A DNA stretch of 64,000 nucleotides from Azospirillum lipoferum 4B (GTDB taxonomy: Bacteria; Pseudomonadota; Alphaproteobacteria; Azospirillales; Azospirillaceae): the NCBI RefSeq assembly GCF_000283655.1, contig NC_016586.1, positions 201,001 to 265,000 of the forward strand. Reading direction: 5' to 3'. The position numbers were made by a program, and so were the translations under genes. A model generated the notes under the pieces. The model did not search any database, was not told the DNA's origin, and was given only the letters and a program-made list of their open reading frames with translations. Each line of letters starts with the position of its first letter. Within the stretch, counting starts at the first letter, position 1. Positions 33,595-42,745 of this stretch are shown here, piece after piece.

Positions 33595-34263
33595 ATGACG
33601 TCGCGCAAGAAGGCCCTGCTCCCCAGCTTGGCAGGATGCGGCCTTGTCCTTTGCATGCTGGCGCCCGCCGCCTCGGTCCTCTCCGCGGAGGTGGAAAGCG
33701 CCGCGCTGGAGAAGGCAGCCGAAGATCCGTCCGCCCGCCCGGTCGGCGGTGGCGAGGAGGAACGGGCCACCAGCGTGAACGGCTGCACGCTCGCCCCGCG
33801 CGTGACCTGTCCCAACCTCGACCTGCGGCACCGCAACCTGCGCGGGTTGGCGCTGGCGGGGGCCGATCTGCACGGAGCCAACCTGATGCGGGCCGACCTG
33901 CGCAACGCCGATCTGCGCGGGGCCAACCTGTCGGGCGCCATCCTCGACGGCGCCGATCTGCGCACCGCCTTCCTGCAGGGGGCGAAGCTGTCCGGTGCGC
34001 GTCTGCGCGGCGCCAATCTGGAATTCGCCCGGGCCACCGGCGCCGATTTCACCGGCACGGATCTGACCGCCGCCAACCTGGAGGCGATCCGCGCCGACAA
34101 GATCAATCTTACCGGCGCGAGCCTCGAAGGCGCCAACCTGCAGGAGGCGAAGCTGTCCCTGTCCAACCTGTCGGGCGCCAATCTGGACGGGGCGAAAATC
34201 CGCTTCGCGATCTTTCAGAACGCGCTGATGACCGGCTGCAAGTCTTGCCCGTCCGACTGGTAA
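33595..34263 (+). CDS. Exported pentapeptide-repeat protein
   Basis: 222 aa from the ATG at 33595 (ACGGAGG upstream). Residues 1-31 form a signal peptide (LAGCGLVLCMLAPAASVLSAE), possibly with a lipobox-like Cys. From about residue 75 to 212 there are roughly 25 tandem pentapeptides of the A(D/N)LxX type, such as GADLHGANLMRADLRNADL. These fold into a right-handed quadrilateral beta helix. Two Cys pairs flank the helix (CTLAPRVTC and CKSC), suggesting disulfides. Function is unknown. It follows the exaA terminator closely but has its own ribosome site; any link to ethanol oxidation is only positional. Confidence 0.85.
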   Translation: MTSRKKALLPSLAGCGLVLCMLAPAASVLSAEVESAALEKAAEDPSARPVGGGEEERATSVNGCTLAPRVTCPNLDLRHRNLRGLALAGADLHGANLMRADLRNADLRGANLSGAILDGADLRTAFLQGAKLSGARLRGANLEFARATGADFTGTDLTAANLEAIRADKINLTGASLEGANLQEAKLSLSNLSGANLDGAKIRFAIFQNALMTGCKSCPSDW

Positions 34264-34279
34264 GGGACTGTCGCCCCGG

Positions 34280-34588
34280 TCAGGCGATGCGGCGCAGCAG
34301 GTCGATCCGCAGCGGCTCGCCCAGCAGCGTGTCGAACTGCGCTGCGAGCCCGGTGAAGGCAGCGCCCGCCGCATGGGCGTCGAGTGCCGCCTGATCCTGC
34401 CAAACTTCGTACATCACGATGGTGCCGGGCCGCTCGCGGCTGACATGGGCGGAGTAGGCGAGGCAGCCCGGCTCCGTCAGGACGGTCGGGACGATGGCGG
34501 TGATGGCATCGGCCAGCGCCTGCTCCTGTCCGGGCTTGGCGACGAGATAGGCGACGAGTTGCACCTGATCGCTGGGCGGAACGGTCAT
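34280..34588 (-). CDS. Antibiotic biosynthesis monooxygenase (ABM / YgiN-like) domain protein
   Basis: 102 aa from the ATG at 34588 with AAGGAA upstream. The single ABM domain shows VQLVAYLVAKPGQEQALADAI, EPGCLAYSAHVSRERPGTIVMYEVWQDQAALDAHA and HAAGAAFTGL. Such small dimeric proteins include quinol monooxygenase YgiN and heme-degrading relatives; the substrate cannot be told from sequence. It is transcribed away from the RHH-regulator gene. Confidence 0.85.
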   Translation of the reverse strand: MTVPPSDQVQLVAYLVAKPGQEQALADAITAIVPTVLTEPGCLAYSAHVSRERPGTIVMYEVWQDQAALDAHAAGAAFTGLAAQFDTLLGEPLRIDLLRRIA

Positions 34589-34786
34589 TCTGAAAATTCC
34601 TTCTGGGCGGAGTTGGCCGGGACCGGTGCGGTCGCCGGCCATTTCTGTGTTCCGGCTGGGATTAAATCGCATCCCGCCGCGGAATCGAAAAATTCATTGT
34701 TCCGATCCCAGCCAGAAAGAAACCCGATTGTTCGTACAGGTTCGGGAGAACACCGGTGCCGGCCTTGAACGGAAAGCACATTACAT

Positions 34787-34820
34787 CCATCTACCATCCA
34801 GTCGGATGGCGGAAGGATGG
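34787..34820. promoter_or_regulatory. Four-half-site operator in front of the RHH regulator
   Basis: Two CCATC half-sites (34787-34791, 34794-34799) face two GGATGG half-sites (34804-34809, 34815-34820). The central pair forms the perfect dyad CCATCCAGTCGGATGG. Ribbon-helix-helix dimers bind such tandem short sites, so autoregulation is likely. Confidence 0.55.
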
Positions 34821-34826
34821 TCGGCG

Positions 34827-35246
34827 ATGAGCGATACGGCCCGTGACCTGCGGCCCAAGGCAGGCGACAGCGAGAAGATCACGATCAATCTCGGTTATGT
34901 CGACCTGGGCCATATCGATCTGCTGGTCGATGAAGGGTTCTATTCGAACCGCACCGACTTCATCCGCACGGCCATCCGCAATCAGGTCGACCGGCACGCC
35001 GACGTGGTCCGCCAGACAGTGACGCGCAAGAGCGTCGATCTGGGCCTGCGCCATTTCAGCCGTGCCGACCTGGAAGCGGCGCAGGCCGAAGGGCGGATGC
35101 TGGACATCCGTGTCCTCGGGCTCGCCACGATCGCCCAGGACGTTTCCGCCGACCTCGCCCGCGCCACCATCGCCTCGCTGACCGTGCTGGGGGCGCTGCA
35201 TGCGCCGGCCGCCGTCAAGGCGGCGCTCGCCGACCGCATCCGCTGA
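34827..35246 (+). CDS. Ribbon-helix-helix (CopG-like) transcriptional regulator
   Basis: 139 aa from the ATG at 34827; the ATG at 34806 lies in the operator and is less likely. The RHH domain is KITINLGYVDLGHIDLLVDEGFYSNRTDFIRTAIRNQVDRHAD, with the DNA-contacting strand (KITINL) and two helices. The C-terminal part (RHFSRADLEAAQAEGRMLDIRVLGLATIA) probably mediates oligomerisation. The next gene, 61 bases downstream, is a PHB-depolymerase-family esterase and is likely co-regulated. Confidence 0.85.
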   Translation: MSDTARDLRPKAGDSEKITINLGYVDLGHIDLLVDEGFYSNRTDFIRTAIRNQVDRHADVVRQTVTRKSVDLGLRHFSRADLEAAQAEGRMLDIRVLGLATIAQDVSADLARATIASLTVLGALHAPAAVKAALADRIR

Positions 35247-35307
35247 CGCACTCGGCATCATTCCCGAATTTGGCCCGAACCTGGCCTGAACCTCGAAAGA
35301 CCCCCTT

Positions 35308-36528
35308 ATGCCCAACTCACGCCCCACCGGCTTCCTGCCCGGCATGGACGAGGTCGCCCGACTGACCCGCTCCGGCCAGCTTGCCGAGGCGACCGGCCTT
35401 GTTCAGCGCCTGCTGCGGGGGACGGGCGAACCCGGCCCCACAGCCGCGCCGGATCCCTCCGTGATAGAGGGCGAGTTCACACGGCTCGATTCCGCACCCA
35501 AGACCGAAAAGGCGCCGGGAAACAGGCCCGGCCATGCGGCGAGAACCGGTCTGGGCGAGACCCTGCGCGGCCTTGCCGCCCGCCTGCGGCCGACCGGGCT
35601 GCATGGTGCGGGGATGGGCGCGCCCCGTCTGCCCGCCGACCCGCTGCCCGACGGTGCGTCCTTCGTGACGGCATCCCACAGCGGGGCATCGGGAACCCGC
35701 GCCTACAAGCTCTATGTGCCGGCCAACCGAGGCGAGGGGCCGTGCCCGCTGGTGGTGATGCTGCATGGCTGCACCCAGTCGCCCGACGATTTCGCCGCCG
35801 GCACCCGGATGAATGCCTTCGCCGAGCGGCATGGTGTGTTCGTCGCCTATCCGGAACAGCCGGCCTCGGCCAACCCCCAGCGCTGCTGGAACTGGTTCAA
35901 GCCGGAGGACCAGCACCGCGATCGTGGCGAGCCCGACCTGCTGGCGGGCATCACCCGCCGGATCATGGGCGAGCATCCCATCGACCCGAACCGCGTCTAC
36001 ATCGCCGGCCTGTCCGCCGGTGGTGCGGCGGCGGCGATCATGGCGGCGGCCTATCCCGATCTCTATGCCGCGGTCGGCGTGCATTCCGGTCTGCCCGCCG
36101 GTGCCGCCGGCGATCTCCCTTCCGCCCTGGCGGCCATGCGCCAGGGTGGCCGGGCGGCTCCGACCCGCGCAGGGAACGGCCGCAAGGTGCCCACCATCGT
36201 CTTCCACGGCGACCGGGACACGGTGGTGAACCCGCAGAACGGCGATCAGGTCGCGGCCCAGGCGACCGCCGCCACTGCCGGCCTGCGCACCGAGACGCAG
36301 CAGGGGGAAGCCTCTGGCCGGCGCGCCTACAGCCGGACCCTCCACACCGATCCCTCCGGTCGGACATTGTGCGAGCAGTGGACCATCCATGGCGCCGGAC
36401 ATGCCTGGGCGGGCGGAAGCCCTGCCGGATCCTACACCGACCCGCAGGGACCGGACGCCACGGCGGAGATGATACGCTTCTTCCTGGAGCACCCGGTCGA
36501 GCCGCCGATGTCGGCGAAGCGGGACTGA
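35308..36528 (+). CDS. PHB depolymerase-family esterase
   Basis: 406 aa. An N-terminal region of about 130 residues (PGMDEVARLTRSGQLAEATGLVQRLL) precedes an alpha/beta hydrolase of the LpqC/esterase_phb family. The oxyanion region is LVVMLHGCTQSPDDFAAGTRMN. The nucleophile is in YIAGLSAGGAAAAIMAA. The acid is in FHGDRDTVVNP and the His in WTIHGAGHAWAGG. There is no clear signal peptide, so it may act on intracellular polyhydroxyalkanoate granules or short esters. It starts just after the RHH regulator on the same strand. Confidence 0.88.
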   Translation: MPNSRPTGFLPGMDEVARLTRSGQLAEATGLVQRLLRGTGEPGPTAAPDPSVIEGEFTRLDSAPKTEKAPGNRPGHAARTGLGETLRGLAARLRPTGLHGAGMGAPRLPADPLPDGASFVTASHSGASGTRAYKLYVPANRGEGPCPLVVMLHGCTQSPDDFAAGTRMNAFAERHGVFVAYPEQPASANPQRCWNWFKPEDQHRDRGEPDLLAGITRRIMGEHPIDPNRVYIAGLSAGGAAAAIMAAAYPDLYAAVGVHSGLPAGAAGDLPSALAAMRQGGRAAPTRAGNGRKVPTIVFHGDRDTVVNPQNGDQVAAQATAATAGLRTETQQGEASGRRAYSRTLHTDPSGRTLCEQWTIHGAGHAWAGGSPAGSYTDPQGPDATAEMIRFFLEHPVEPPMSAKRD

Positions 36529-36908
36529 AGACCGGCATACGCCGATTCCACACCCTGTGGGAGGGCGGCGCCCGCGCCCGCCTCTCCCAGGGCCAGGGAG
36601 CGCATGTGGTCGGCCAGCAGCCGTCCCATGATGCCGCCGAGACGGGTCAGGTTACGGCAGAAAGCCGGTGGAAAAGCGCCGGAACGGAACGGTCTGCGTG
36701 GGCACGAAGGAAACCCGCAAACTGTTTAGCATACGACTTTCTTTCAGATGGGGTCGTCCGGGTCGATTGGGTGGCGAGGCTTCCGGCAATGCCCATTTTC
36801 CGCTGGACAGCCTCGGGGTGGCGGGGATATCCAGAGTCATAGAGTGTTGCGAGAACTAACAATTTCTGTCCGGCAGCGCTTGCCGGCCAGACAGCGGCAG
36901 GCAGAGCG
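36529..36908. other. Intergenic region before the kyn operon
   Basis: 380 bases, less GC-rich in the middle. A leader hairpin CCGGCA-GCGCT-TGCCGG lies at 36870-36886, 23 bases before kynU. The short open frames on the minus strand here show no family features. No clear promoter was found. Confidence 0.4.
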
Positions 36909-38102
36909 ATGACGGATTTCCAAGCGACCCGTGCCCGCTTCCGCATTCCCGACGGCGTGATTTATCTGGACGGCAACTCGCTGGGACCGCTGCCGGTCGC
37001 CGCGGAGGAGCGGGTGGCCCGCACCCTGACCGCGGAATGGGGCGGCCAGCTGATCCGCGGCTGGAACAGCGCCGGCTGGATGGTACAGCCGCGCGTCGTC
37101 GGCGACCGCATCGCCCGGCTGATCGGCGCACCGGCCGGCAGCGTGGTGGTGGGCGACACCCTGTCGATCAAGGTCTATCAGGCGCTGGCCGCAGCCCTGG
37201 CGATGCGGCCGGACCGCAGCGTCATCCTGTCCGACAGCGGCAACTTCCCGACCGACCTCTACATGGCGGAAGGGCTGATCGAGACGCTCGGCCGCGGCCA
37301 TGTCCTGAAGGCGGTGGCACCGGAGGAGGTGGAGGCTGCGATCGGCGAGGATGTCGCCGTGCTGATGCTGACCGAGGTCGATTACCGGACCGGCCGTCTG
37401 CACGACATGGCGGCGCTGACCGCCAAGGCCCATGCGGCGGGTGTGGTGACGGTGTGGGACCTCGCCCATTCCGCCGGTGCGCTGCCGGTCGATCTGGCCG
37501 GTTCGGGCGCTGATTTCGCGGTCGGCTGCACCTACAAATACCTGAATGGCGGGCCGGGGGCGCCGGCCTTCATCTATGTCGCGCCGCGCCATGCCCGGTC
37601 GGCGCGGCCGGCCCTGTCCGGCTGGATGGGGCATGAGGCGCCCTTCGCCTTCGACCCGTCCTATCGCCCCGGCGAAGGGGTGGAGCGGATGCGCGTCGGC
37701 ACCCCGCCGGTGATCGCGCTGGCCGCGCTCGACGCTGCGCTGGACGTGTGGGATGGGGTCGATATGGCCGATGTCCGCCGCACCTCCATCGCGCTCTGCG
37801 ACCTGTTCATCGAACTGGTGGAGGCGCAATGCCCGGCGCTGGAATTGGCCTCACCGCGCGACGGCACGCGGCGCGGCAGTCAGGTGTCCTTCCGCCATCC
37901 CCACGGCTACGCCATCATGCAGGCGCTGATCGACCGCGGCGTGATCGGCGATTTCCGCGCGCCGGACATCCTGCGCTTCGGCTTCACTCCGCTCTACATC
38001 GGCGAGGCGGAGGTGCGCGGCGCCGTCGCCGTGCTGAAACAGGTGTTGGACGGCGGGCTTTGGGACCGGCCCGACTATCACAGGAAGGCCGCCGTAACAT
38101 GA
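36909..38102 (+). CDS. kynU: Kynureninase
   Basis: 397 aa PLP enzyme, the typical length. It cleaves L-kynurenine to anthranilate and alanine in the cytoplasm. [12 protein letters not shown] and [14 protein letters not shown] are family N-terminal motifs. [13 protein letters not shown] and [15 protein letters not shown] hold the Asp that contacts the pyridine ring. The PLP Lys is in [28 protein letters not shown] and [14 protein letters not shown] complete the small domain. It overlaps kynA by 4 bases (ATGA). First gene of a kynU-kynA-kynB operon. Confidence 0.95.
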   Translation: MTDFQATRARFRIPDGVIYLDGNSLGPLPVAAEERVARTLTAEWGGQLIRGWNSAGWMVQPRVVGDRIARLIGAPAGSVVVGDTLSIKVYQALAAALAMRPDRSVILSDSGNFPTDLYMAEGLIETLGRGHVLKAVAPEEVEAAIGEDVAVLMLTEVDYRTGRLHDMAALTAKAHAAGVVTVWDLAHSAGALPVDLAGSGADFAVGCTYKYLNGGPGAPAFIYVAPRHARSARPALSGWMGHEAPFAFDPSYRPGEGVERMRVGTPPVIALAALDAALDVWDGVDMADVRRTSIALCDLFIELVEAQCPALELASPRDGTRRGSQVSFRHPHGYAIMQALIDRGVIGDFRAPDILRFGFTPLYIGEAEVRGAVAVLKQVLDGGLWDRPDYHRKAAVT

Positions 38103-38965
38103 GCAAGCGTGACATGAGTGGGCGTGACAGGAGCAAGCCTTACGACCCGGCGGACGAGGGCGCGCAGATGGCCTTCGACGGGCGGATGTCCTACGGCGAC
38201 TATCTGCAGCTCGACCGCATCCTGGGCGCGCAGATGCCGCGTTCCACCGCCCATGACGAAATGCTGTTCATCATCCAGCACCAGACGTCGGAGCTGTGGA
38301 TGCGGCTGGCGGTCTACGAGATCCGCGCCGCGCGCGAAGCGATCAGCGCGGACCGGCTGTCGCCGGCCTTCAAGATGCTGGCCCGCGTCGCCCGCATCTT
38401 CGAACAGCTGAATTCCGCCTGGGACGTTTTGCGCACGATGACGCCCAGCGAATACACCCGTTTCCGCGACGATCTCGGCCAATCCTCCGGCTTCCAGTCC
38501 TACCAGTATCGGGAGATCGAGTTCCTGCTGGGCAACCGCAACCCGGCGATGCTGCGCCCCCACGCCCACCGGCCGGAAATCCACGCCATGCTGGAACAGG
38601 AGCTGTCCCGCCCCAGCCTGTATGACGAGGCGCTACGCCTGCTCGCCCGCAACGGCATCCCGGTTCCGGCCGAAGTGCTGGAACGCGACGTGTCGCAGAC
38701 CCATCAGCCCAACGACGGCGTGACGGAGGCGTGGCGGGTCATCTACCAGTCCCCCGAAGACCATTGGCCGCTCTACGAGCTTGCCGAGAAGCTGGTGGAT
38801 TTCGAGGATTACTTCCGCCGCTGGCGCTTCAACCATGTGACGACGGTGGAGCGGGTGATCGGCTTCAAGCGCGGCACCGGCGGCACCGGCGGCGTGTCCT
38901 ATCTTCGCAACATGCTGGCGGTTGAACTCTTTCCGGAACTCTGGCGCGTGAGGACGGTGCTGTGA
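38099..38965 (+). CDS. kynA: Tryptophan 2,3-dioxygenase
   Basis: 288 aa, all-alpha heme enzyme. It opens the indole ring of L-tryptophan to N-formylkynurenine. [35 protein letters not shown] (with the catalytic-site His, HDE) and [17 protein letters not shown] are diagnostic. The proximal heme His is in [29 protein letters not shown]. The first 20 residues are variable and charged. It overlaps both neighbours by 4 bases, indicating translational coupling. Confidence 0.95.
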   Translation: MSKRDMSGRDRSKPYDPADEGAQMAFDGRMSYGDYLQLDRILGAQMPRSTAHDEMLFIIQHQTSELWMRLAVYEIRAAREAISADRLSPAFKMLARVARIFEQLNSAWDVLRTMTPSEYTRFRDDLGQSSGFQSYQYREIEFLLGNRNPAMLRPHAHRPEIHAMLEQELSRPSLYDEALRLLARNGIPVPAEVLERDVSQTHQPNDGVTEAWRVIYQSPEDHWPLYELAEKLVDFEDYFRRWRFNHVTTVERVIGFKRGTGGTGGVSYLRNMLAVELFPELWRVRTVL

Positions 38966-39795
38966 GCGGCTTGCAGGCAATCGCCGATTGGGACGACGCC
39001 TACAGCAACGGCGCCTATATTCCTGGCGGCGACGCCTATCCGGCGCGCTGGGCGGAACTGGCGGCGGCCTTCCGGGCAGAACTTTCCGCCGTCGGCCGGG
39101 CAGAGTTGGACCTGTCCTATGGCGAGGGTGCGCGGGAGCGTTACGACCTGTTCCGCCCCGACGGAGCGGCCAAGGGCACTGTCGTGTTCGTCCATGGCGG
39201 CTATTGGATGGCCTTCGACAAGGGGCGCTGGTCGCATCTGGCGGCCGGCGCTCTCGCCCGCGGCTGGGCCGTCGCGATGCCCAGCTACACGCTCTGCCCC
39301 GAGAGCCGCATTGCCGGCATCACCCGGCAGGTTGCGCGCGCGGTGGAGGCCATCGCGCAGGCCCAGCCGGGACCGCTGCGCCTGACCGGCCATTCCGCCG
39401 GCGGCCATCTGGTCAGCCGTCTTGCCTGTGCCGATGCGCTTTTGCCGCCGGAGGTGCAGGGGCGGGTGGAGCATGTCGTTTCCATCAGCGGCCTGCACGA
39501 TTTGCGGCCGCTGCTGAACACCCGCATGAACGCCACGCTGAACCTGGACGAGGCGGAGGCCGCGGCGGAAAGCCCGGCCCTTCTGCGCCCGCGGCCGGGC
39601 ACCCGCATCACCTGCTGGGCGGGTGCCGCCGAACGGCCGGAGTTCGTCCGGCAGACGGAACTGCTCGCCAACATCTGGCATGGGTTGGGGGCGGCGACCG
39701 AATTGCGGCTGGCCGGCGGGCGCCATCACTTCGACGTCATCGACGATCTGGCCGATCCGGACTCCGAACTGGTGGAGGCTTTGCTGGGGCGTTGA
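38962..39795 (+). CDS. kynB: Kynurenine formamidase (alpha/beta-hydrolase type)
   Basis: 277 aa from a GTG overlapping the kynA stop. It has the hydrolase fold with the oxyanion motif [15 protein letters not shown], the nucleophile in [13 protein letters not shown], and a final His in [10 protein letters not shown]. It removes formate from N-formylkynurenine, completing tryptophan to kynurenine before KynU acts. This is the esterase-like form, not the metal-dependent KynB. The symbol follows function; other schemes use different names. No anthranilate-degrading genes follow in the window. Confidence 0.85.
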   Translation: MSGLQAIADWDDAYSNGAYIPGGDAYPARWAELAAAFRAELSAVGRAELDLSYGEGARERYDLFRPDGAAKGTVVFVHGGYWMAFDKGRWSHLAAGALARGWAVAMPSYTLCPESRIAGITRQVARAVEAIAQAQPGPLRLTGHSAGGHLVSRLACADALLPPEVQGRVEHVVSISGLHDLRPLLNTRMNATLNLDEAEAAAESPALLRPRPGTRITCWAGAAERPEFVRQTELLANIWHGLGAATELRLAGGRHHFDVIDDLADPDSELVEALLGR

Positions 39796-39867
39796 AGCGG
39801 TGTTCCGCCGATGCTCACAGCGCCCCAAGAGGATCGTGCAAGCATCGGCGCGGAATGAGCCGGTCGG

Positions 39868-40494
39868 TCAGCCTAGGAAGGGCTTTCCCATCGGCAGCAC
39901 GTCGCGGCCGAAGACGTCGAGGAAGACGGCGTGCGCCATGCCGTACAGCGCCAGACCGGCGCAGATCATCAGTTCGTAGCCGGCGATCACCGTGAAGACG
40001 TGATCGGCGAAATGGGCCAGATCCAGCAGGACGAAGCCGGCCAGCAGCGTGATGAAGATCAGGCCCAACACCCGGCTGATCCGCATGGCGCCGATGGTCA
40101 TGATCGCGGTGTAGAACGTCCAGGCGACCAGAAACCAGCCGATGTCCGTCTCGCCGACGGTGAACAGGCCCGTCTTGTTGCCGATCAGGATCAGGCAAAG
40201 CGAGATCCAGAAGCAGCCGTAGGAGGTGAAGGCGCTGTAGCCGAAATTGTTGCCCGCCTTCATTTCCTGCAGGCCGGCGATCATCTGCGCCGCCCCGCCG
40301 AAGATCAGGCCGAGCCAGACCACCGGGCCGATGTCGACCCAGCCGACATTGTGGAACTGCAGAAGCAGGGTCGACAGCCCGAAGCCGGCAAGGCCGACGA
40401 CGGCCGGATTGCCATGCTTGAGCGGGGCGTGAGAAGCGGTTTGACCGGCTTCGACGGACGAGGCCGGTTTCGCGACGAGGACGGATACTGACAT
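39868..40494 (-). CDS. satP: Acetate/succinate transporter of the GPR1/FUN34/YaaH family
   Basis: 208 aa from the ATG at 40494; the longer frame has no ribosome site. It has six membrane helices. The family signature NPAVVGLAGFGLSTLLLQFHNVG opens the first helix. GGAAQMIAGLQEMKAGNNFGYSAFTSYGCFWISL matches the conserved second and third helices of SatP, which form a hexameric anion channel for acetate. It stands alone, convergent with kynB. Acetate made by ExaA-driven ethanol oxidation is a possible substrate source, but the genes are 6 kb apart. Confidence 0.9.
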   Translation of the reverse strand: MSVSVLVAKPASSVEAGQTASHAPLKHGNPAVVGLAGFGLSTLLLQFHNVGWVDIGPVVWLGLIFGGAAQMIAGLQEMKAGNNFGYSAFTSYGCFWISLCLILIGNKTGLFTVGETDIGWFLVAWTFYTAIMTIGAMRISRVLGLIFITLLAGFVLLDLAHFADHVFTVIAGYELMICAGLALYGMAHAVFLDVFGRDVLPMGKPFLG

Positions 40495-40653
40495 TCTGGT
40501 TCCAGTCTCGCGGGCGGCAACCTTGAGCCCGCCCGCGGCAAAGAAGGTGTTGGAAAAGGGCGGACATCGCACGGCCGCCTCCACCTTTAAGACCACGTTC
40601 CCGCGCGCCGATGAAGTGGTCATACCAGCGACATACCACCGCATCCGTATGCG

Positions 40654-41580
40654 TCAACCGGGCGGCGTCCGATGGCCCGGGGCTGTTTTGTCGAAATCGA
40701 TCCGTGGAATGCCGAGCTCTTCGACAAGCCACGTCACGAAGCAGCGGAAGGCGTGTTTGCGTTCGGCCCCCTTCGGCCAGACCATCCAGTGCGCGACATG
40801 CCGCAGGCTTTGCGATTGTCCCTCCAGCGGTGCCACAAGCTGGCCGGACTGCAGTTCGCGCTCTGCCAGACGCGTGGATTCCAGCACGACGCCGACCCCG
40901 TTCACCGCCGCGGCAATCGCCATGAAGCTGCGGTCGAAGCGCGGTCCCGCCGGGGTGGCGGCGATGGCGGAGTTCGCGTCGAACCACATCGGCCAGGTGA
41001 CCCGGTTGTGGTCGCTGCGGACGAGCGGGACCGACAGCAGATCGTCGATGGCGGTGACCCGCGACGCGATGGCCGGCGCGCACAGCGGGCAGACCGTCTC
41101 CTGCCCCAGCGGGATCGCCACCACGTCGGTCTGGCGCGGCTCGCCGTAGACGATGGAGAGGTCGTATTCCTCCGACGGGAACAGCGGGTAGTCCGGGCTG
41201 GCCGACAGCTTCAGCTCCACCGCCGGGAAAAGCCCCAGGAAGCGGCCGAGCCGCGGCGACAGCCATTGCGCGGCGAAGGAAGGCGCGCAGTGGACCCTGA
41301 TGCGCGCCGGGCCGGCGGTCGTGATCTCCTGCAGGCCGCGTTGCAACTGGTCGAAACCGTTCATGACGTGCCGATACAGCGTCCGCCCTTCCGGCGTCGG
41401 CTCGATCTTCCGTGGCGAGCGCTGGAAAAGGACCGTTCCCAGCATGCGCTCCAGCTCGCGGATCGCATGGCTGACGGCAGACGGCGTGACCGCCAGCTCC
41501 TGCGCCGCGGCGGCGAAGCTGCCCAGGCGGCAGGCCGCCTCGAAGGCGCGAAGCTGGGTCAGCGGGAGACGGCCGGCCAT
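40654..41580 (-). CDS. LysR-family regulator, GcvA-like
   Basis: 308 aa from the ATG at 41580. The helix-turn-helix is LTQLRAFEAACRLGSFAAAAQELAVTPSAVSHAIRELERMLGTVLFQR. The effector domain (about 90-300) has the GcvA-type features IRVHCAPSFAAQWLSPRLGRFLGLFP and LSIVYGEP. It is divergent from the SDR-transketolase-dehydrogenase-kinase operon, the classical arrangement for an activator. Two dyads sharing GCAA/TTGC cores lie in the 310-base gap. The ligand is likely an intermediate of that pathway. Confidence 0.9.
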   Translation of the reverse strand: MAGRLPLTQLRAFEAACRLGSFAAAAQELAVTPSAVSHAIRELERMLGTVLFQRSPRKIEPTPEGRTLYRHVMNGFDQLQRGLQEITTAGPARIRVHCAPSFAAQWLSPRLGRFLGLFPAVELKLSASPDYPLFPSEEYDLSIVYGEPRQTDVVAIPLGQETVCPLCAPAIASRVTAIDDLLSVPLVRSDHNRVTWPMWFDANSAIAATPAGPRFDRSFMAIAAAVNGVGVVLESTRLAERELQSGQLVAPLEGQSQSLRHVAHWMVWPKGAERKHAFRCFVTWLVEELGIPRIDFDKTAPGHRTPPG

Positions 41581-41890
41581 AGGTGAATCCAATTCATGAC
41601 CTGTTGCAAACGATGCGTTTGCCAGATGGTCCGCAGTGGTGCAAGTCTTTCCTTGCGCCGCCGCCGTTCGAAAGAACCCGCCAAGGCAAGACCCATAGGT
41701 TCGGTACAGCACTGAGATCAAACTGACGGATCGGGCAGTAAATCCTGCACTGCCTGAACGGAATGCACGGCGACAGCATCCACGTTCCGGCGCGCTCCCG
41801 CACGGCACGGGAGATGAGCCTTCCTCACGAACTTCTTCGCTCCCCGCCGCGCCGGGGAGCGGCCCCTCGAACAGAAAAGGCCCCATAACA
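41581..41890. promoter_or_regulatory. Divergent LysR / operon control region with two dyads
   Basis: GCAAACGATGCGTTTGC at 41606-41622 (6-base perfect arms) fits a T-N11-A LysR box. GGTGCAAG (41638-41645) and CTTGCGCC (41652-41659) form a second, slightly imperfect dyad. The spacing suits a recognition site plus an activation site. Confidence 0.55.
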
Positions 41891-42655
41891 ATGCAGCAGA
41901 GTTCGCTCCTCGACGGCAAGGTTGCCGTGATTTCCGGCGCCGCCTCCCTCCGCGGCATCGGCATGGCCACCGCAAGGATGTTCGCCGAGCAGGGCGCCAA
42001 AATCGCGATCCTCGATCTCGACGGCACGGCCGCCGCCGACGCGGCTGCGCTGATCGGGCCGGCGCATCGCGGCTATGCCTGCAACGTCACCGACCGGGCC
42101 GCCTGCCAGGGCGCGGTGGAGCGCGTCCTCGCCGATTTCGGGCAAATCGACATCCTGGTCAACAACGCCGGCATCACCCAGCCGGCCAAGACCGTCGACA
42201 TCGACCCGGAAAGCTGGGACCGCATCCTCGACGTCAACCTGCGCGGCGTGCTGTACCTGTCGCAGGCGGTGATCCCGCACATGCAGCAGCGCGGCCAGGG
42301 CTCCATCGCCTGCATGTCGTCGGTGTCGGCGCAGCGCGGCGGCGGCATCCTCGGCGGTCCGCATTACTCGGCGGCCAAGGCCGGCGTGCTCGGCCTCGCC
42401 AAGGCGATGGCGCGCGAACTGGGCAAGGACGGCATCCGCGTCAACTGCGTGACGCCCGGCCTGATCCAGACCGACATCAACGCCGGCAAGATCAGCGACG
42501 ACAAGAAGGTGGAGATCCTGGCCGGCATCCCGCTGAACCGCCTGGGCAACGTCCAGGACGTGGCCGGCGCCTTCCTGTTCCTGGCCTCCGACCTGTCCGG
42601 CTACATCACCGGTGCCGTCATCGACGTCAACGGCGGCATGCTGATCCACGGCTGA
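41891..42655 (+). CDS. Short-chain dehydrogenase of the transketolase operon
   Basis: 254 aa classical SDR. The cofactor loop is SGAASLRGIGMATARMF, a variant with two extra residues before GIG. ILDLDG with Asp after the second strand favours NAD(H). NNAG is at about residue 90. The active site is SSVS followed by YSAAK. The C-terminal GNVQDVAGAFLFLASDLSGYITGAVIDVNGGM is standard. It probably oxidises a polyol, sugar or hydroxyacid at the entry of the pathway, giving the keto compound used by the transketolase. The exact substrate cannot be read from the sequence. Confidence 0.88.
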   Translation: MQQSSLLDGKVAVISGAASLRGIGMATARMFAEQGAKIAILDLDGTAAADAAALIGPAHRGYACNVTDRAACQGAVERVLADFGQIDILVNNAGITQPAKTVDIDPESWDRILDVNLRGVLYLSQAVIPHMQQRGQGSIACMSSVSAQRGGGILGGPHYSAAKAGVLGLAKAMARELGKDGIRVNCVTPGLIQTDINAGKISDDKKVEILAGIPLNRLGNVQDVAGAFLFLASDLSGYITGAVIDVNGGMLIHG

Positions 42656-42745
42656 CCGCGCTGCCCCGTCCTTGCCGATTTCCGACCATCCCATCCTTCA
42701 TCGACCGCCGTCCGCCAAAGGACTGCGACGAGGAGACTTGCGCCC

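Noticed and set aside
36647-36946. Minus-strand open frames before kynU
   Set aside because: No ribosome site, no family features, and they run into the kynU start region.
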